DNA from: Haloactinospora alba
GTDB taxonomy: Bacteria > Actinomycetota > Actinomycetes > Streptosporangiales > Streptosporangiaceae
DNA length: 64,000 bases
Assembly (NCBI RefSeq): GCF_006717075.1
Contig: NZ_VFQC01000001.1
Coordinates: 2,527,501-2,591,500 of the forward strand
Reading direction: 5' to 3'
The translations under genes and the position numbers were made by a program. The notes below the pieces were generated by a model. That model did not search any database, was not told the origin of the DNA, and saw nothing but the letters and a program-made list of their open reading frames with translations. This document shows positions 42,749 to 50,960 of this stretch, one piece after another. The stretch's first letter is position 1. Every line of letters begins with the position of its first letter.

Positions 42749-44056
42749 TCACAAAACCCGGTTCTCCCCCAGGGCTGTACCGCCGGTGGTCACGTCCCCA
42801 GCCGACGTGTTCGTTCCTCCCCGCCCCTCCTGGAGCATGCCGAGCTCCGTGGCTACGTTTACCACGTCTCCGACGATAACGACGGCCGGCGGCCTGACCT
42901 CAGCCTCGTTCATCACCTGCTGGGCCGTCGCCAGCGTCGCTGTCACCGTACGTTGTGTGGGCAGCGTAGCGTCCTGCACCGCCGCGACGGGTGTCTGCGG
43001 GTCGCGCCCGTGCTCGACCAGGGTCGCGGCGATCGCGCCGACATGGCGCACCCCCATGAGCGCCACGATGGTTCCGGTGGAACGGCCCAACCCTTCCCAG
43101 TCGATGGTGGAACGCTCGTCGTCGGGGGCCACGTGCGCCGAGACGACGTGCACGTCCTGCGTCACACCGCGGTGCGTCGGCGGGATCCCCGCGCTGGCGG
43201 GCGCGGCGAGGGCGCTGGTCACACCGGGGACGACGGTCACCGGGACGCCGGCGGCGGCGCAGGCGGCCGCCTCCTCCCCGCCCCGGCCGAAGACGAAGGA
43301 GTCGCCGCCCTTGAGGCGCACGGCGAACTTACCGGATCGAGCGCGCTCGATCAGTACGCGGTTGATGTCCTCCTGGGTCATCGAACGGCCGTAGGGGATC
43401 TTCGCGGCGTCGATGATCTCCACGTCGGCCGGCAGGTGGTCGAGCAGGGAGGTCGGCGCGAGCCGGTCCACCACCACCACGTCAGCCTGGGAGAGCAGTT
43501 GCCGGCCGCGCACGGTGATGAGGCCGGGGTCCCCGGGACCGCCCCCCACCAGGGCCACGCCCCGCAGCGGTTCGCGGCCGCGCCGTGCGTCCAGGAGGCC
43601 GTCGGCGAGACCGTCGGTGATCGTGTCCCGCAGTCCGGCGGCACGGCGCGGATCCCCGTCGGCGACCACCCCCACGGTGACTCCGGAGGCACTTCCGCTC
43701 GCTGGCGTCCACGCGCTGGAGGCGTGCCGGTCGTCCGCCCGCACGCACCACAGGTGAGCCTCCTCGGCTTCCTGGGCGACGGCGGCGTTGATCTCCGGGT
43801 GGTCGGTCGCCACGTGTACCAGCCAGAAATCGCCGAGCTCGCGTCCGCGGACGTCGCCCTCCGCGAACGCCCGCCGGTGCCAGGTGATGCGCCCGGCGTC
43901 GGCGAGTCCCTCCAGTGTCGCTGTGACCTCGGGAGCGATGAGCGTGACGTGGGCTCCCGACTCCAGCAGCATGGGCACCCGGCGCTGGGCGACCCGCCCA
44001 CCGCCGACGACGAGGACATCCCTCCCCTGTAGGCGCAAACCGAGAAGATACGTCAC
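42749..44056 (-). CDS. cobA: uroporphyrinogen-III C-methyltransferase fused to precorrin-2 dehydrogenase domain
   Basis: Two-domain enzyme of 435 aa that makes precorrin-2, the entry to the corrin ring, and can lead to sirohydrochlorin. The N-terminal Rossmann domain (VLVVGGGRVAQRR, ~15-27) is the CysG/Met8 dehydrogenase type; the C-terminal SAM-dependent methylase carries VALVGGGPGDPGLITVRG, YGRSMTQ, RLKGGDSFVFGRGGEE and VVPGVTSA. GTG 44056 has GGAGG 9 nt upstream. Longer readings add non-conserved residues and cross the hairpin. It begins the downstream unit of operon A and is coupled to the GTPase pair through a GTGA overlap. Confidence 0.9.
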   Translation of the reverse strand: MTYLLGLRLQGRDVLVVGGGRVAQRRVPMLLESGAHVTLIAPEVTATLEGLADAGRITWHRRAFAEGDVRGRELGDFWLVHVATDHPEINAAVAQEAEEAHLWCVRADDRHASSAWTPASGSASGVTVGVVADGDPRRAAGLRDTITDGLADGLLDARRGREPLRGVALVGGGPGDPGLITVRGRQLLSQADVVVVDRLAPTSLLDHLPADVEIIDAAKIPYGRSMTQEDINRVLIERARSGKFAVRLKGGDSFVFGRGGEEAAACAAAGVPVTVVPGVTSALAAPASAGIPPTHRGVTQDVHVVSAHVAPDDERSTIDWEGLGRSTGTIVALMGVRHVGAIAATLVEHGRDPQTPVAAVQDATLPTQRTVTATLATAQQVMNEAEVRPPAVVIVGDVVNVATELGMLQEGRGGTNTSAGDVTTGGTALGENRVL

Positions 44057-44100
44057 CGAGCCTGTCCTCCAGATCCCTGTGAGTGGCCCCGCGCCGGAAT

Positions 44101-44139
44101 CCGCGGCCGCCGGACCGGGAACTCCCGGTGCGGCCGCGG
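44101..44139. other. strong hairpin between bluB/cobT and cobA
   Basis: CCGCGGCCGC (44101-44110) pairs perfectly with GCGGCCGCGG (44130-44139), and an inner CCGGG/CCCGG stem extends it. It lies in the 229-bp gap before cobA, 45 nt upstream of its start. No T-run and no B12 box are seen, so it is not a riboswitch. Partial terminator, attenuator or RNA-processing site are all possible. Confidence 0.6.
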
Positions 44140-44285
44140 CCGGCGACGGCCCACGTTGGTCGTGCGCTCCCGCCCCTCGGTCACGAGGGAAGGGGCACCC
44201 CTGACTGAGAAAATACCGTGTCAAACCGGAACGCGCTCGTGTTATGCCGCATAACCGTACGGTTTCCGGACTTTCGAACCGTGTG

Positions 44286-46325
44286 TCAGCCGGACTCCGG
44301 ACCACTGTCGCGTTCCGCCACCCCGGCGGAGTCGAACGTCGCGACGTCCCGCAGCGCCCGCACCGCGCTCTGCACGAGAGGAAGCGCCAGCAGCGCACCG
44401 GACCCCTCCCCCACGCGCAGGTCGAGGTCGACCATCGGACGCAGCCCGAGGTGGTCCAGGGCCGTGGCGTGTCCGGGCTCGGTCGACCGGTGTCCCGCGA
44501 TACACGCGTGTGTGACCTGCGGCTCCAGTGCCGCGGCCGCCAGCGCCGCCGCTCCCGCGATCACTCCGTCCAGCAGTACCGGAACCCGCAACGCGGCGGC
44601 ACCCACGATGAAGCCGGCGAGGGCGGCGTGTTCCAGACCGCCCACAGCCGCCAGGGTCCCCACCGGATCGGACGGGTCGGTCCTGTTGACTGCCAGCGCC
44701 CTGCGCACGACGCCGGTCTTGTGTTCCTGGACGCTCGGGTCCACACCGGTCCCGCTCCCCGTGATACCGGCCGGGTCCGCCCCGGTGAAGGCGGACACGA
44801 GGGCCGCCGAGGAGGTGGTGTTGGCTATTCCCATGTCCCCGGTGAGCAGGCAGCGGTTCCCCGCGGAGACGAGGTCGCGTGCGACCTCCACCCCGGCCTC
44901 GAGCGCGCTGTTGGCCTGCGACCGGGTCATCGCCGGCCCCTGGGAGATGTCCGCCGTCCCCCGGGCAACCTTGCGTGGCAACAGTCCCGGAACCGAGGGC
45001 AGGTCGCCCGCGACCCCCACGTCCACGACGGTGACCTCGGCACCGGCCTGGGCGGCGAACGCGTTGACCACCGCACCCTCGTCGAGGAAGTTCCGCACCA
45101 TCTGGGCGGTGACGTCCTGGGGCCAGTCGGTAACCCCCTGGGCGTGCACCCCGTGGTCGCCGGCGAACACCGCGACCGCCGCCGGTTCGGGGATCGGCGG
45201 CGGGCACTCGCCCGCGAGCCCGCACAACTGGGTCGCGACGTCCTCCAGCACCCCCAGGGAGCCCGGTGGTTTGGTCATCCGCGACTGCCGCTGCGCGGCC
45301 GCGGCGGCCGCGGCCTGGTCGGGGGGGCCGATGGCGGCGATCGTCTCCTCCAGCAGGCTCGTCGGTTCCTCGCCGGGAAGTCCGCGCTTGCCGTAGCTCT
45401 CCCGGTGCACGGCCCACGACAGCGGCCGTCGTTGCGCCCATCCCCCCATGGCGAGCTCGGGCTCCGGAGCGAACCGTTCGACGTAGCCCACGCACAGGTA
45501 GGCCACGACCTCCAGATGATCCGGGAGGTCAAGGGTGTGGGCGAGGTCGCGCTCCGCGAAGAAGCTCACCCATCCCACACCGAGCCCCTCGGCCCGCGCC
45601 GCCAACCACAGGTTCTGCACGGCCAGCGCCGTGGAGTACACGCCGGTCTGGGGCTGCACGTGCCTGCCGAGAGTGTGCTTGCCGCCCCGGGTCCGGTCGG
45701 CGGTCACCGCTATGTTGAGAGGGGTCTCCAGGATCGCCTCGATCTTGAGGTTGGAGAACGCGCGGGCCCGGGCCCCCGGAAGGTCGCGCGCGTAGGCGTC
45801 GCTCTGCTCCGCGGCGAGTTCCCGCACCCGGGAACGCACCTCCCGGTCCTGGATGAGGACGAAGTCCCACGGTTGGGAGAAACCCACCGACGGCGCACGG
45901 TGGGCCGCGCTGAGCACGCGGGTCAGCACGTCGTCGGGAACCGGGTCGGGACGGAACCCCGAGCGCACGTCACGGCGCTGCCGGATGGCGCGGTAGACCG
46001 CCTCGCGCTCGGCCTCGGTGTAGGCGTTCGGGTCGACCTCCCCCTCAGGGACCGCCTCCGCCGAGGGGCGGGGGGCGGGATCCGGCCGGTGTTCCTCCTC
46101 GGGGGGCCCCTCCGTGTCATGGTCCCCGCCGACCACGGGGGCGGGCTCCGTCGGCTCCGCCGGCGCGGCCGGGGTCTCCTGCGGGGGCGCGGCGCCGCGG
46201 CCGGGCTCGGGCAACCCCTCCAGCAGACCTCCGGCCGGGGACGCGCGGCCGCCGGAACCCGCCGCGGTCCCCTCGGTGTCGGCGGGTGCGCCGCCGCGGT
46301 GCTGTCCGCGTCCGTTGGCGGTCAT
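44286..46325 (-). CDS. cobT: BluB-CobT fusion: DMB synthase and nicotinate-nucleotide DMB phosphoribosyltransferase
   Basis: Protein of 679 aa with three parts. Residues 1-~100 are disordered and Pro/Glu-rich. Residues ~100-320 form a flavin-destructase BluB domain (AYTEAEREAVYRAIRQRRDVR, APSVGFSQPWDF) that makes 5,6-dimethylbenzimidazole. The C-terminal CobT domain attaches it to ribose phosphate; the catalytic Glu is in RVGEGSGA, with GDMGIANTTSSAAL and GSGTGVD loops. The fusion makes and uses the lower ligand in one polypeptide. ATG 46325 overlaps the cobC stop (ATGA) and has GGGGGGTG upstream. Confidence 0.9.
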   Translation of the reverse strand: MTANGRGQHRGGAPADTEGTAAGSGGRASPAGGLLEGLPEPGRGAAPPQETPAAPAEPTEPAPVVGGDHDTEGPPEEEHRPDPAPRPSAEAVPEGEVDPNAYTEAEREAVYRAIRQRRDVRSGFRPDPVPDDVLTRVLSAAHRAPSVGFSQPWDFVLIQDREVRSRVRELAAEQSDAYARDLPGARARAFSNLKIEAILETPLNIAVTADRTRGGKHTLGRHVQPQTGVYSTALAVQNLWLAARAEGLGVGWVSFFAERDLAHTLDLPDHLEVVAYLCVGYVERFAPEPELAMGGWAQRRPLSWAVHRESYGKRGLPGEEPTSLLEETIAAIGPPDQAAAAAAAQRQSRMTKPPGSLGVLEDVATQLCGLAGECPPPIPEPAAVAVFAGDHGVHAQGVTDWPQDVTAQMVRNFLDEGAVVNAFAAQAGAEVTVVDVGVAGDLPSVPGLLPRKVARGTADISQGPAMTRSQANSALEAGVEVARDLVSAGNRCLLTGDMGIANTTSSAALVSAFTGADPAGITGSGTGVDPSVQEHKTGVVRRALAVNRTDPSDPVGTLAAVGGLEHAALAGFIVGAAALRVPVLLDGVIAGAAALAAAALEPQVTHACIAGHRSTEPGHATALDHLGLRPMVDLDLRVGEGSGALLALPLVQSAVRALRDVATFDSAGVAERDSGPESG

Positions 46326-47419
46326 GCGCACCCCCCAAGTTCGCGTGTGGCTGCGTTCAACACGTTGTCTCCCTCATCGTCGTGGAGCAGGTGCGCCAGC
46401 GTCCGCACGAGCCGCCGGGAGCTCTCCTGGTCCCGGACGGCGACACGCGACCACTGCGGCCCCAGGCCGGGGAACGTGTCCCCGCGCCGCACGGCGATCC
46501 CGTTCTCGCGCAGCCGGTGGCGGAGCACCTCCCCTTCCGGGGACCGGACCAGCAGGAACGACGCCGCGGCACGGGGGGTGACCTCCAGACCGAGCTTCGC
46601 CAGTGCCCGGGCGAGAGCCGCGCGTCGCACCGCGAGCTCCCGGGCCCACGCGTCGGCCTCGGCGACGGCCTCCGGGGCGCAGCACGCTTCCGTCGCCACC
46701 AGCGCGGGAGTGGAAACCGACCACAGGGGCTGGAGGTCTGCCATCCGCCGCACCAGTTCCGGAGGGGCCAGTACGTAGCCGGCGCGCAACCCGGCGAGAC
46801 CCCACGTCTTGGTGAGGCTGCGCACCACGACGAGGCCCGGGAGGTCGCCACGACCGGCAAGGGACTCCGGTTCACCTGCCACACAGTCGGCGAAGGCCTC
46901 GTCGACCACCAGCGTCCGTCCCGGACGGGACAGCTCGGCCAGGGTCGCGGCCGGGTGCAGCACCGAGGTGGGGTTGGTGGGGTTTCCCACCATGACCAGA
47001 TCGGCGTCGGCCGGGACGTCCTCCGGGTCCAGCACGAAGTCGGGCGGCAGCACCACCCGCTCCACCTGGTGTCCGGCGGCGGTCAGCGCCGCCTCCGGCT
47101 CGGTGAACTGGGGGTGGACCACGACCGGCCGCCGCGGTCGTGACACGCGCGCCAGCAGCACGAACGCCTCGGCGGCCCCCGCGGTCAGCAGGACCTCCTC
47201 CGGAGGGCGGCGGTGGCGGGACGCGACCGCGGCGCGGGCAGCGGTCGCGTCCGGGTAGGCCGCCAACCCGGCGACGGAGTCGCGGAGCCGCTGGGCCAGC
47301 CACGGGGGCGGGGTACCGCCGCGCACGTTGACGGCGAAGTCCGACAGGCCGGGCCCGGTCTCGGCGTCACCGTGGTGGCGCAGGTCCGGCTCGTGTTGCT
47401 CCGGCACCTCAGTGTCCAT
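46322..47419 (-). CDS. cobC: CobC/CobD-type PLP-dependent aminotransferase (threonine-phosphate decarboxylase-like)
   Basis: Fold-type I PLP enzyme of 365 aa. The Schiff-base lysine is in VVRSLTKTWGLAGLRAGY, with NPTNPTS and VVDEAFADC for phosphate and ring contacts. In cobalamin synthesis this class supplies aminopropanol phosphate for the nucleotide loop; the histidinol-phosphate aminotransferase family is the alternative, but the context favours the former. ATG 47419 lies inside the end of cbiX (11-nt overlap), in the codons for its histidine-rich tail. It ends in an ATGA overlap with bluB/cobT. Confidence 0.85.
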   Translation of the reverse strand: MDTEVPEQHEPDLRHHGDAETGPGLSDFAVNVRGGTPPPWLAQRLRDSVAGLAAYPDATAARAAVASRHRRPPEEVLLTAGAAEAFVLLARVSRPRRPVVVHPQFTEPEAALTAAGHQVERVVLPPDFVLDPEDVPADADLVMVGNPTNPTSVLHPAATLAELSRPGRTLVVDEAFADCVAGEPESLAGRGDLPGLVVVRSLTKTWGLAGLRAGYVLAPPELVRRMADLQPLWSVSTPALVATEACCAPEAVAEADAWARELAVRRAALARALAKLGLEVTPRAAASFLLVRSPEGEVLRHRLRENGIAVRRGDTFPGLGPQWSRVAVRDQESSRRLVRTLAHLLHDDEGDNVLNAATRELGGCA

Positions 47420-48329
47420 GACCGTGCCCGTGACCGTGTCCGTGCCCGTGGGCGGGGTCGTCGGGATGGTGGTGGGGGGTCTGCGGCTCGCCGACCTTGC
47501 TCTCGAACCCGGGGAACGCCGCACGGTACACGCAGGTGTCGCAGTTCATCCGGATGTCTCCGGCGAGAGCCTCGTCGTAGCGTTCCACGATCATGTCGGC
47601 CAGCTCGTCGCAGTCACCGATCACGGGAGCGCACCGGATGTCCATGTCGGTGTGCTGCGTCGCGAACTCCACCGACTGGTCCACCACGCGGTCCGGCAGG
47701 ATCCCGGAGAACAGGAAGTACGGCAGCACTACCACCCGACGCGTCCCGAGCCGGCGCAGCCGCTCCAGCCCCTCGGGCACGCTCGGCCAGGCGAGCGAGA
47801 TGAACGCGGGCTCGACGGAGGCGATCCCGCGCTGTTTGGCGTGGCCCTCCTGGAACAACCGCGCCACCTTGCACACCTCGGCGTTGGCGTCCGGGTCGGT
47901 GGATCCCCGACCGACCAGCAGAACCGCGGTGTCGCCGGACTCGGCGAGGTCGTCGGCAGAGGCGTCCAGCACCTCGTCCAGGCGCTGCGCCAGCAGGCCG
48001 AGCATCGTGCGGTGGGGCCCCAGCGGACGCCCATAGGCGTAGCTGAACCCCTCGTGGCGTTCCTTCTCCCGGGCCAGCGCGCCCGGGATGTCGCCCTTGG
48101 CGTGCCCAGCCGCCACCAGCATCATCGGCACCGCCACCACCCGGCGGTGCCCGTTGCGGTACAACTCCTCGACCGCGTCGGTGAGCGGGGGCGGGGAGAG
48201 CTCGATAAAGCCGCCGGCGACCTCGCGGTCGTCGAGCCGGCGGGACAGCCGGTCGACGAACGCCGTGAAGTCGGACACGCCCTTGTCGTCGCGGGTTCCG
48301 TGTCCGACCAGCAGCAACGGGGGTTTCAT
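47409..48329 (-). CDS. cbiX: sirohydrochlorin cobaltochelatase CbiX with metal-binding tail
   Basis: Inserts Co2+ into sirohydrochlorin, the defining step of the cobalt-early route, 306 aa. It is the long, two-domain CbiX: N-domain GHGTRDDKG and AAGHAKGDIP, C-domain GRGSTDPDAN and SGILPDRV. Near the C terminus MNCDTC is the MxCxxC iron-sulfur motif known from long CbiX, followed by a tail of alternating Gly and His (GHGHGHGHGHGH). ATG 48329 has AAAGGACACC upstream. The histidine tail probably stores or delivers cobalt. The start of cobC is nested in it. Confidence 0.9.
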   Translation of the reverse strand: MKPPLLLVGHGTRDDKGVSDFTAFVDRLSRRLDDREVAGGFIELSPPPLTDAVEELYRNGHRRVVAVPMMLVAAGHAKGDIPGALAREKERHEGFSYAYGRPLGPHRTMLGLLAQRLDEVLDASADDLAESGDTAVLLVGRGSTDPDANAEVCKVARLFQEGHAKQRGIASVEPAFISLAWPSVPEGLERLRRLGTRRVVVLPYFLFSGILPDRVVDQSVEFATQHTDMDIRCAPVIGDCDELADMIVERYDEALAGDIRMNCDTCVYRAAFPGFESKVGEPQTPHHHPDDPAHGHGHGHGHGHGH

Positions 48330-48346
48330 GGTGTCCTTTCTGGGGT

Positions 48347-48934
48347 TCATGGGGTGGGGCCGTACAGCAGGGCGTTCACCGCGGCCGCCGCCACGGCCGA
48401 GCCCCCTTTCTCCGAGGTGTTACTGACCTGCGGAAGGCCACTGTCACGCAGCGCCTGTTTGGACTCGGCCGCACCGACGAAACCGACGGGAAGGCCGATG
48501 ACCAGTGCGGGGTCGACCTGGTGGGCGATGATCTCCTCCAGCGCCGTGGGGGCGCACCCGACCGCCCAGACCGCTCCCGGCCCGACCTCGGCGTGGGCCG
48601 TGCGGACCGCGGCGGCCGAGCGGGTGATCCCGGCGTCCCGGGCCAGCCGGGCCGCCCGCGGGTCGGAGATGTGGCAGACGCAGGAACGCGCCGTGACACC
48701 GGAAGCCACCATCGCGACGTCGGTCACGACCGGGGCCCCGTCCGCCAGCAGCGCACCGGCGCGCTCCACGGCTGTGTCGTCCATCACCAGGTCCCCGGCG
48801 TACTCCAGATCGGCAGTGGCGTGGATCACGCGTTCGGCGACCGCCCGGCTCAGGCGCGGCAGGTGCTCCAGATCGACCCGGGAACGCAGGATGCGGTAGG
48901 ACTCCACCTCGATCGGGTGGATGTTGCGGTTCAT
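48347..48934 (-). CDS. cobH: precorrin-8X methylmutase (CobH/CbiC)
   Basis: Moves a methyl group from C11 to C12 of the corrin ring, giving hydrogenobyrinic or cobyrinic acid, 195 aa. The catalytic His lies in RSCVCHISDPRAARLA and the substrate loop in LPVGFVGAAESKQAL. Normal length. ATG 48934 has GGGG about 12 nt upstream, a slightly long spacing. It leads operon A and lies 17 bp before cbiX. The 209-bp gap upstream, which also holds dispersed repeat copy B, separates it from the ferredoxin gene on the same strand. Confidence 0.92.
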   Translation of the reverse strand: MNRNIHPIEVESYRILRSRVDLEHLPRLSRAVAERVIHATADLEYAGDLVMDDTAVERAGALLADGAPVVTDVAMVASGVTARSCVCHISDPRAARLARDAGITRSAAAVRTAHAEVGPGAVWAVGCAPTALEEIIAHQVDPALVIGLPVGFVGAAESKQALRDSGLPQVSNTSEKGGSAVAAAAVNALLYGPTP

Positions 48935-49012
48935 GTCGCGTGTGTCCCCTTCGGTTCCGGTGTTGTGCGCGCCGCGCCTCCCAGGTCCTGTCCGGTGGGC
49001 GCCCGCCGCGCC

Positions 49013-49080
49013 GCACGACGCCCCGGCACCGCCCGGCGGCGTTCCCGTCGGTCGGCAGAGAGCCCGCTCCGCCTCCCTTC
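49013..49080 (-). repeat. dispersed repeat, copy B
   Basis: Matches the sequence at 10481-10549 in reverse orientation (about 85% by eye). It lies between the ferredoxin gene and cobH. The shared block AACGCCGCCGGGCGGTG is identical. Confidence 0.65.
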
Positions 49081-49143
49081 TCGGCCTTGCCAGCGCGGCG
49101 CTGGACACGTCGCTCGTCACGGATGGCGTCCACCGAACAGGGC

Positions 49144-49338
49144 CTAGCCGACCTCGATGATCGCGTCGGCTGGGCAGATCTCGACGCACTCCATGCAGCC
49201 GGTGCACAACTCGGCGAGGATGTCCAACGGCTGGCCGTGCGGGCGGATGGCGTGCTCCGGGCAGGTCAGCAGGCACGCCCCGCATCCGGTGCACGCCGAT
49301 GTTACGGCGACCGGCGCCCTCTCCGCCCGGTCGGACAC
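49144..49338 (-). CDS. 2[4Fe-4S] ferredoxin
   Basis: Small electron carrier of 64 aa with two CxxCxxCxxxCP clusters (CTGCGACLLTCP and CTGCMECVEICP). GTG 49338 has GAGGG just upstream. It stands upstream of cobH and divergent from the riboswitch-cbiMNQO unit. Electrons for a reductase or for CbiX/CobG-type steps in the cobalamin pathway are plausible. The partner is unknown. Confidence 0.88.
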   Translation of the reverse strand: MSDRAERAPVAVTSACTGCGACLLTCPEHAIRPHGQPLDILAELCTGCMECVEICPADAIIEVG

Positions 49339-49527
49339 ATCACCCTCCCCTACGGCAGTACCGACGTCTCGGATCTGTGGCTGCGCCCGGATAGCGTACA
49401 CGCCCTTCCGAGCCCCGCCGCGGGGGTGGGTCCGTGTTCTGCGGTTTCGCGCCGCTGTGGCAGCTGTTGCGCTCCGAGTCCGGACCCCGTTTCCGGGGCG
49501 CGGGACATGGTTGGCTACTGTGGGCCG

Positions 49528-49556
49528 TTGCGAAGTGCACGTATCGCACGTACCTT
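49528..49556 (+). promoter_or_regulatory. promoter of the cbiMNQO operon
   Basis: TTGCGA (49528-49533) and TACCTT (49551-49556) are separated by exactly 17 bp. Transcription would start near 49563, at the first base of the riboswitch P1 stem. The fit with the riboswitch start makes this convincing. Confidence 0.6.
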
Positions 49557-49561
49557 CGACA

Positions 49562-49754
49562 GGTCGTGGTGTTCGGGAAGTCCGGTGCGAAACCGGCGCG
49601 GCCCTCGCCACTGTGAACGGGAAGCTCGGCGCCCCGCTCCGCCGCTGCCAGCGGACGGAACGGAGAGGAGCCACTGGGGACGTCCCGCGGGACACGCCCT
49701 GGGAAGGCCGGCGGCGGGCGGTGTGACCCGCAAGCCAGGAGACCGGCCACGACC
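49562..49754 (+). ncRNA. cobalamin riboswitch
   Basis: The complete aptamer is visible. GGTCGTGG (49562-49569) and CCACGACC (49747-49754) form a perfect P1 stem. The core reads GGGAAGTCCGGTGCGAA at 49575-49591 and continues to GCCACTGTGA at 49607-49616. The B12 box CAAGCCAGGAGACCGGCC is at 49731-49748. The start codon of cbiM is 42 nt downstream, after GGAGAGGG, and GGCCGG at 49790-49795 could pair with the B12 box CCGGCC to close or open the ribosome binding site. Expected outcome: high B12 turns off cobalt import. Confidence 0.92.
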
Positions 49755-49796
49755 GCGCGATGACCGTCCACGAGGTGTTGGAGAGGGTCGGCCGGC

Positions 49797-50534
49797 ATGC
49801 ATATCGCCGAAGGCTTTCTGCCCTGGCAGCACGCGGCGGCGTGGACCGCCGCCTCTGCCCCGTTCGTCATTCACGGAGTTCGTTCGCTCACCCGGACCGT
49901 GCGCGCTGATCCGGACGCGAAACTCCTCCTCGGCGCCTCCGGCGCGTTCTGCTTCGTCCTGTCCGCGCTGAAGATCCCGTCCGTGACCGGGAGCTGCTCG
50001 CATCCCACGGGCACCGGGTTGGGAGCGATGCTCTTCCGTCCCCCCGTCATGGCGGCCCTGGGCACCGTCACCCTGCTGTTCCAGGCCCTGCTGCTGGCGC
50101 ACGGCGGGCTCACCACGCTCGGCGCCAACGTGTTCTCCATGGCCGTGGTGGGGCCGTGGGTCGGCTACGGCGCCTACCGGCTGGTCCGCGCCGTGAGCTC
50201 GGCCCTCCCCGAGATGACCTCACTGGGGTTGGCCGTGTTCTCCGGTGCCTTCCTGGCGAGCCTGAGCACGTACTCGGTGACCAGCCTGCAACTCGCCCTG
50301 GCGTTCCCGGACCCCAGCAGCGGCGTCCTGGGAGCGTTCGTCAAGTTCGGGTCCATCTTCTCGGTCACCCAGCTCCCGCTGGCGGCCATCGAGGGACTGG
50401 TGACCGTGATCATCGTCCGGCTGCTGACCACGGCGAGCCGCAGCGAACTGCTCAACCTCGGCGTACTGCGGCGGGGCGGCACCAGCGCCGCCGGTCAGCC
50501 GACCGAGGACTCCCGCAGCGGAAAGGCGGTGTGA
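49797..50534 (+). CDS. cbiM: cobalt ECF transporter S component CbiM
   Basis: Substrate-specific membrane protein for Co2+ uptake, 245 aa. It begins MHIAEGFLP, the N-terminal metal-binding His segment of the family, and has about seven hydrophobic helices with [15 protein letters not shown] as the conserved loop. ATG 49797 has GGAGAGGG upstream and lies 42 nt past the riboswitch. First gene of the operon cbiM-cbiN-cbiQ-cbiO. Confidence 0.94.
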   Translation: MHIAEGFLPWQHAAAWTAASAPFVIHGVRSLTRTVRADPDAKLLLGASGAFCFVLSALKIPSVTGSCSHPTGTGLGAMLFRPPVMAALGTVTLLFQALLLAHGGLTTLGANVFSMAVVGPWVGYGAYRLVRAVSSALPEMTSLGLAVFSGAFLASLSTYSVTSLQLALAFPDPSSGVLGAFVKFGSIFSVTQLPLAAIEGLVTVIIVRLLTTASRSELLNLGVLRRGGTSAAGQPTEDSRSGKAV

Positions 50535-50537
50535 AGG

Positions 50538-50948
50538 ATGTCGCAGGAACGGACCACCGGCCGACCGACCCCCGTCCCCCGGACCTGGACCACCTGGCTG
50601 ATGGTGTTCGGCGTGGCGGCACTGGTCGTGCTGCCCCTGGTGATCGGCGCCGGGGACCATCTCGCGGAGCCGTTCGGTGGCGCGGACGGCCAGGCGGAGG
50701 AGACGGCCACCGAGATCAACCCGGACTACGAGCCGTGGTTCACGCCGCTGTACGAGGCCCCGTCGGGGGAGATCGAGTCGGGGCTGTTCGCGCTGCAGGC
50801 CGCTGTCGGTGCCGGCGTCATCGGGTACTACTTCGGCGTGGCGCGCACCCGCTCCCGGATGCGCCGCGCTTCCGCCACGGACACGACCGACGGGGCCTCC
50901 CGCGAACGGGCCGCACCCGCCGACGACACCCCCGACACACACCACTGA
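50538..50948 (+). CDS. cbiN: cobalt transport accessory protein CbiN
   Basis: Protein of 136 aa that helps CbiM load cobalt. One hydrophobic helix at the N terminus (~20-40) and one near 90-107 flank an exported acidic loop ending in NPDYEPWFTPLYEAPSGEIES, the family signature. The polar tail is extra. It starts 3 nt after the cbiM stop. Confidence 0.9.
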   Translation: MSQERTTGRPTPVPRTWTTWLMVFGVAALVVLPLVIGAGDHLAEPFGGADGQAEETATEINPDYEPWFTPLYEAPSGEIESGLFALQAAVGAGVIGYYFGVARTRSRMRRASATDTTDGASRERAAPADDTPDTHH

Positions 50949-50960
50949 CCCGGGGCCGGG

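Noticed and set aside
44057-44285. Cobalamin riboswitch before cobA
   Set aside because: GGCCACTC-like sequence is present, but no B12 box and no P1 pairing. The stable hairpin explains the structure better.
44242-46778. Plus-strand open frame opposite bluB/cobT (844 codons)
   Set aside because: Antisense shadow of the fused B12 enzyme; no domain recognisable.
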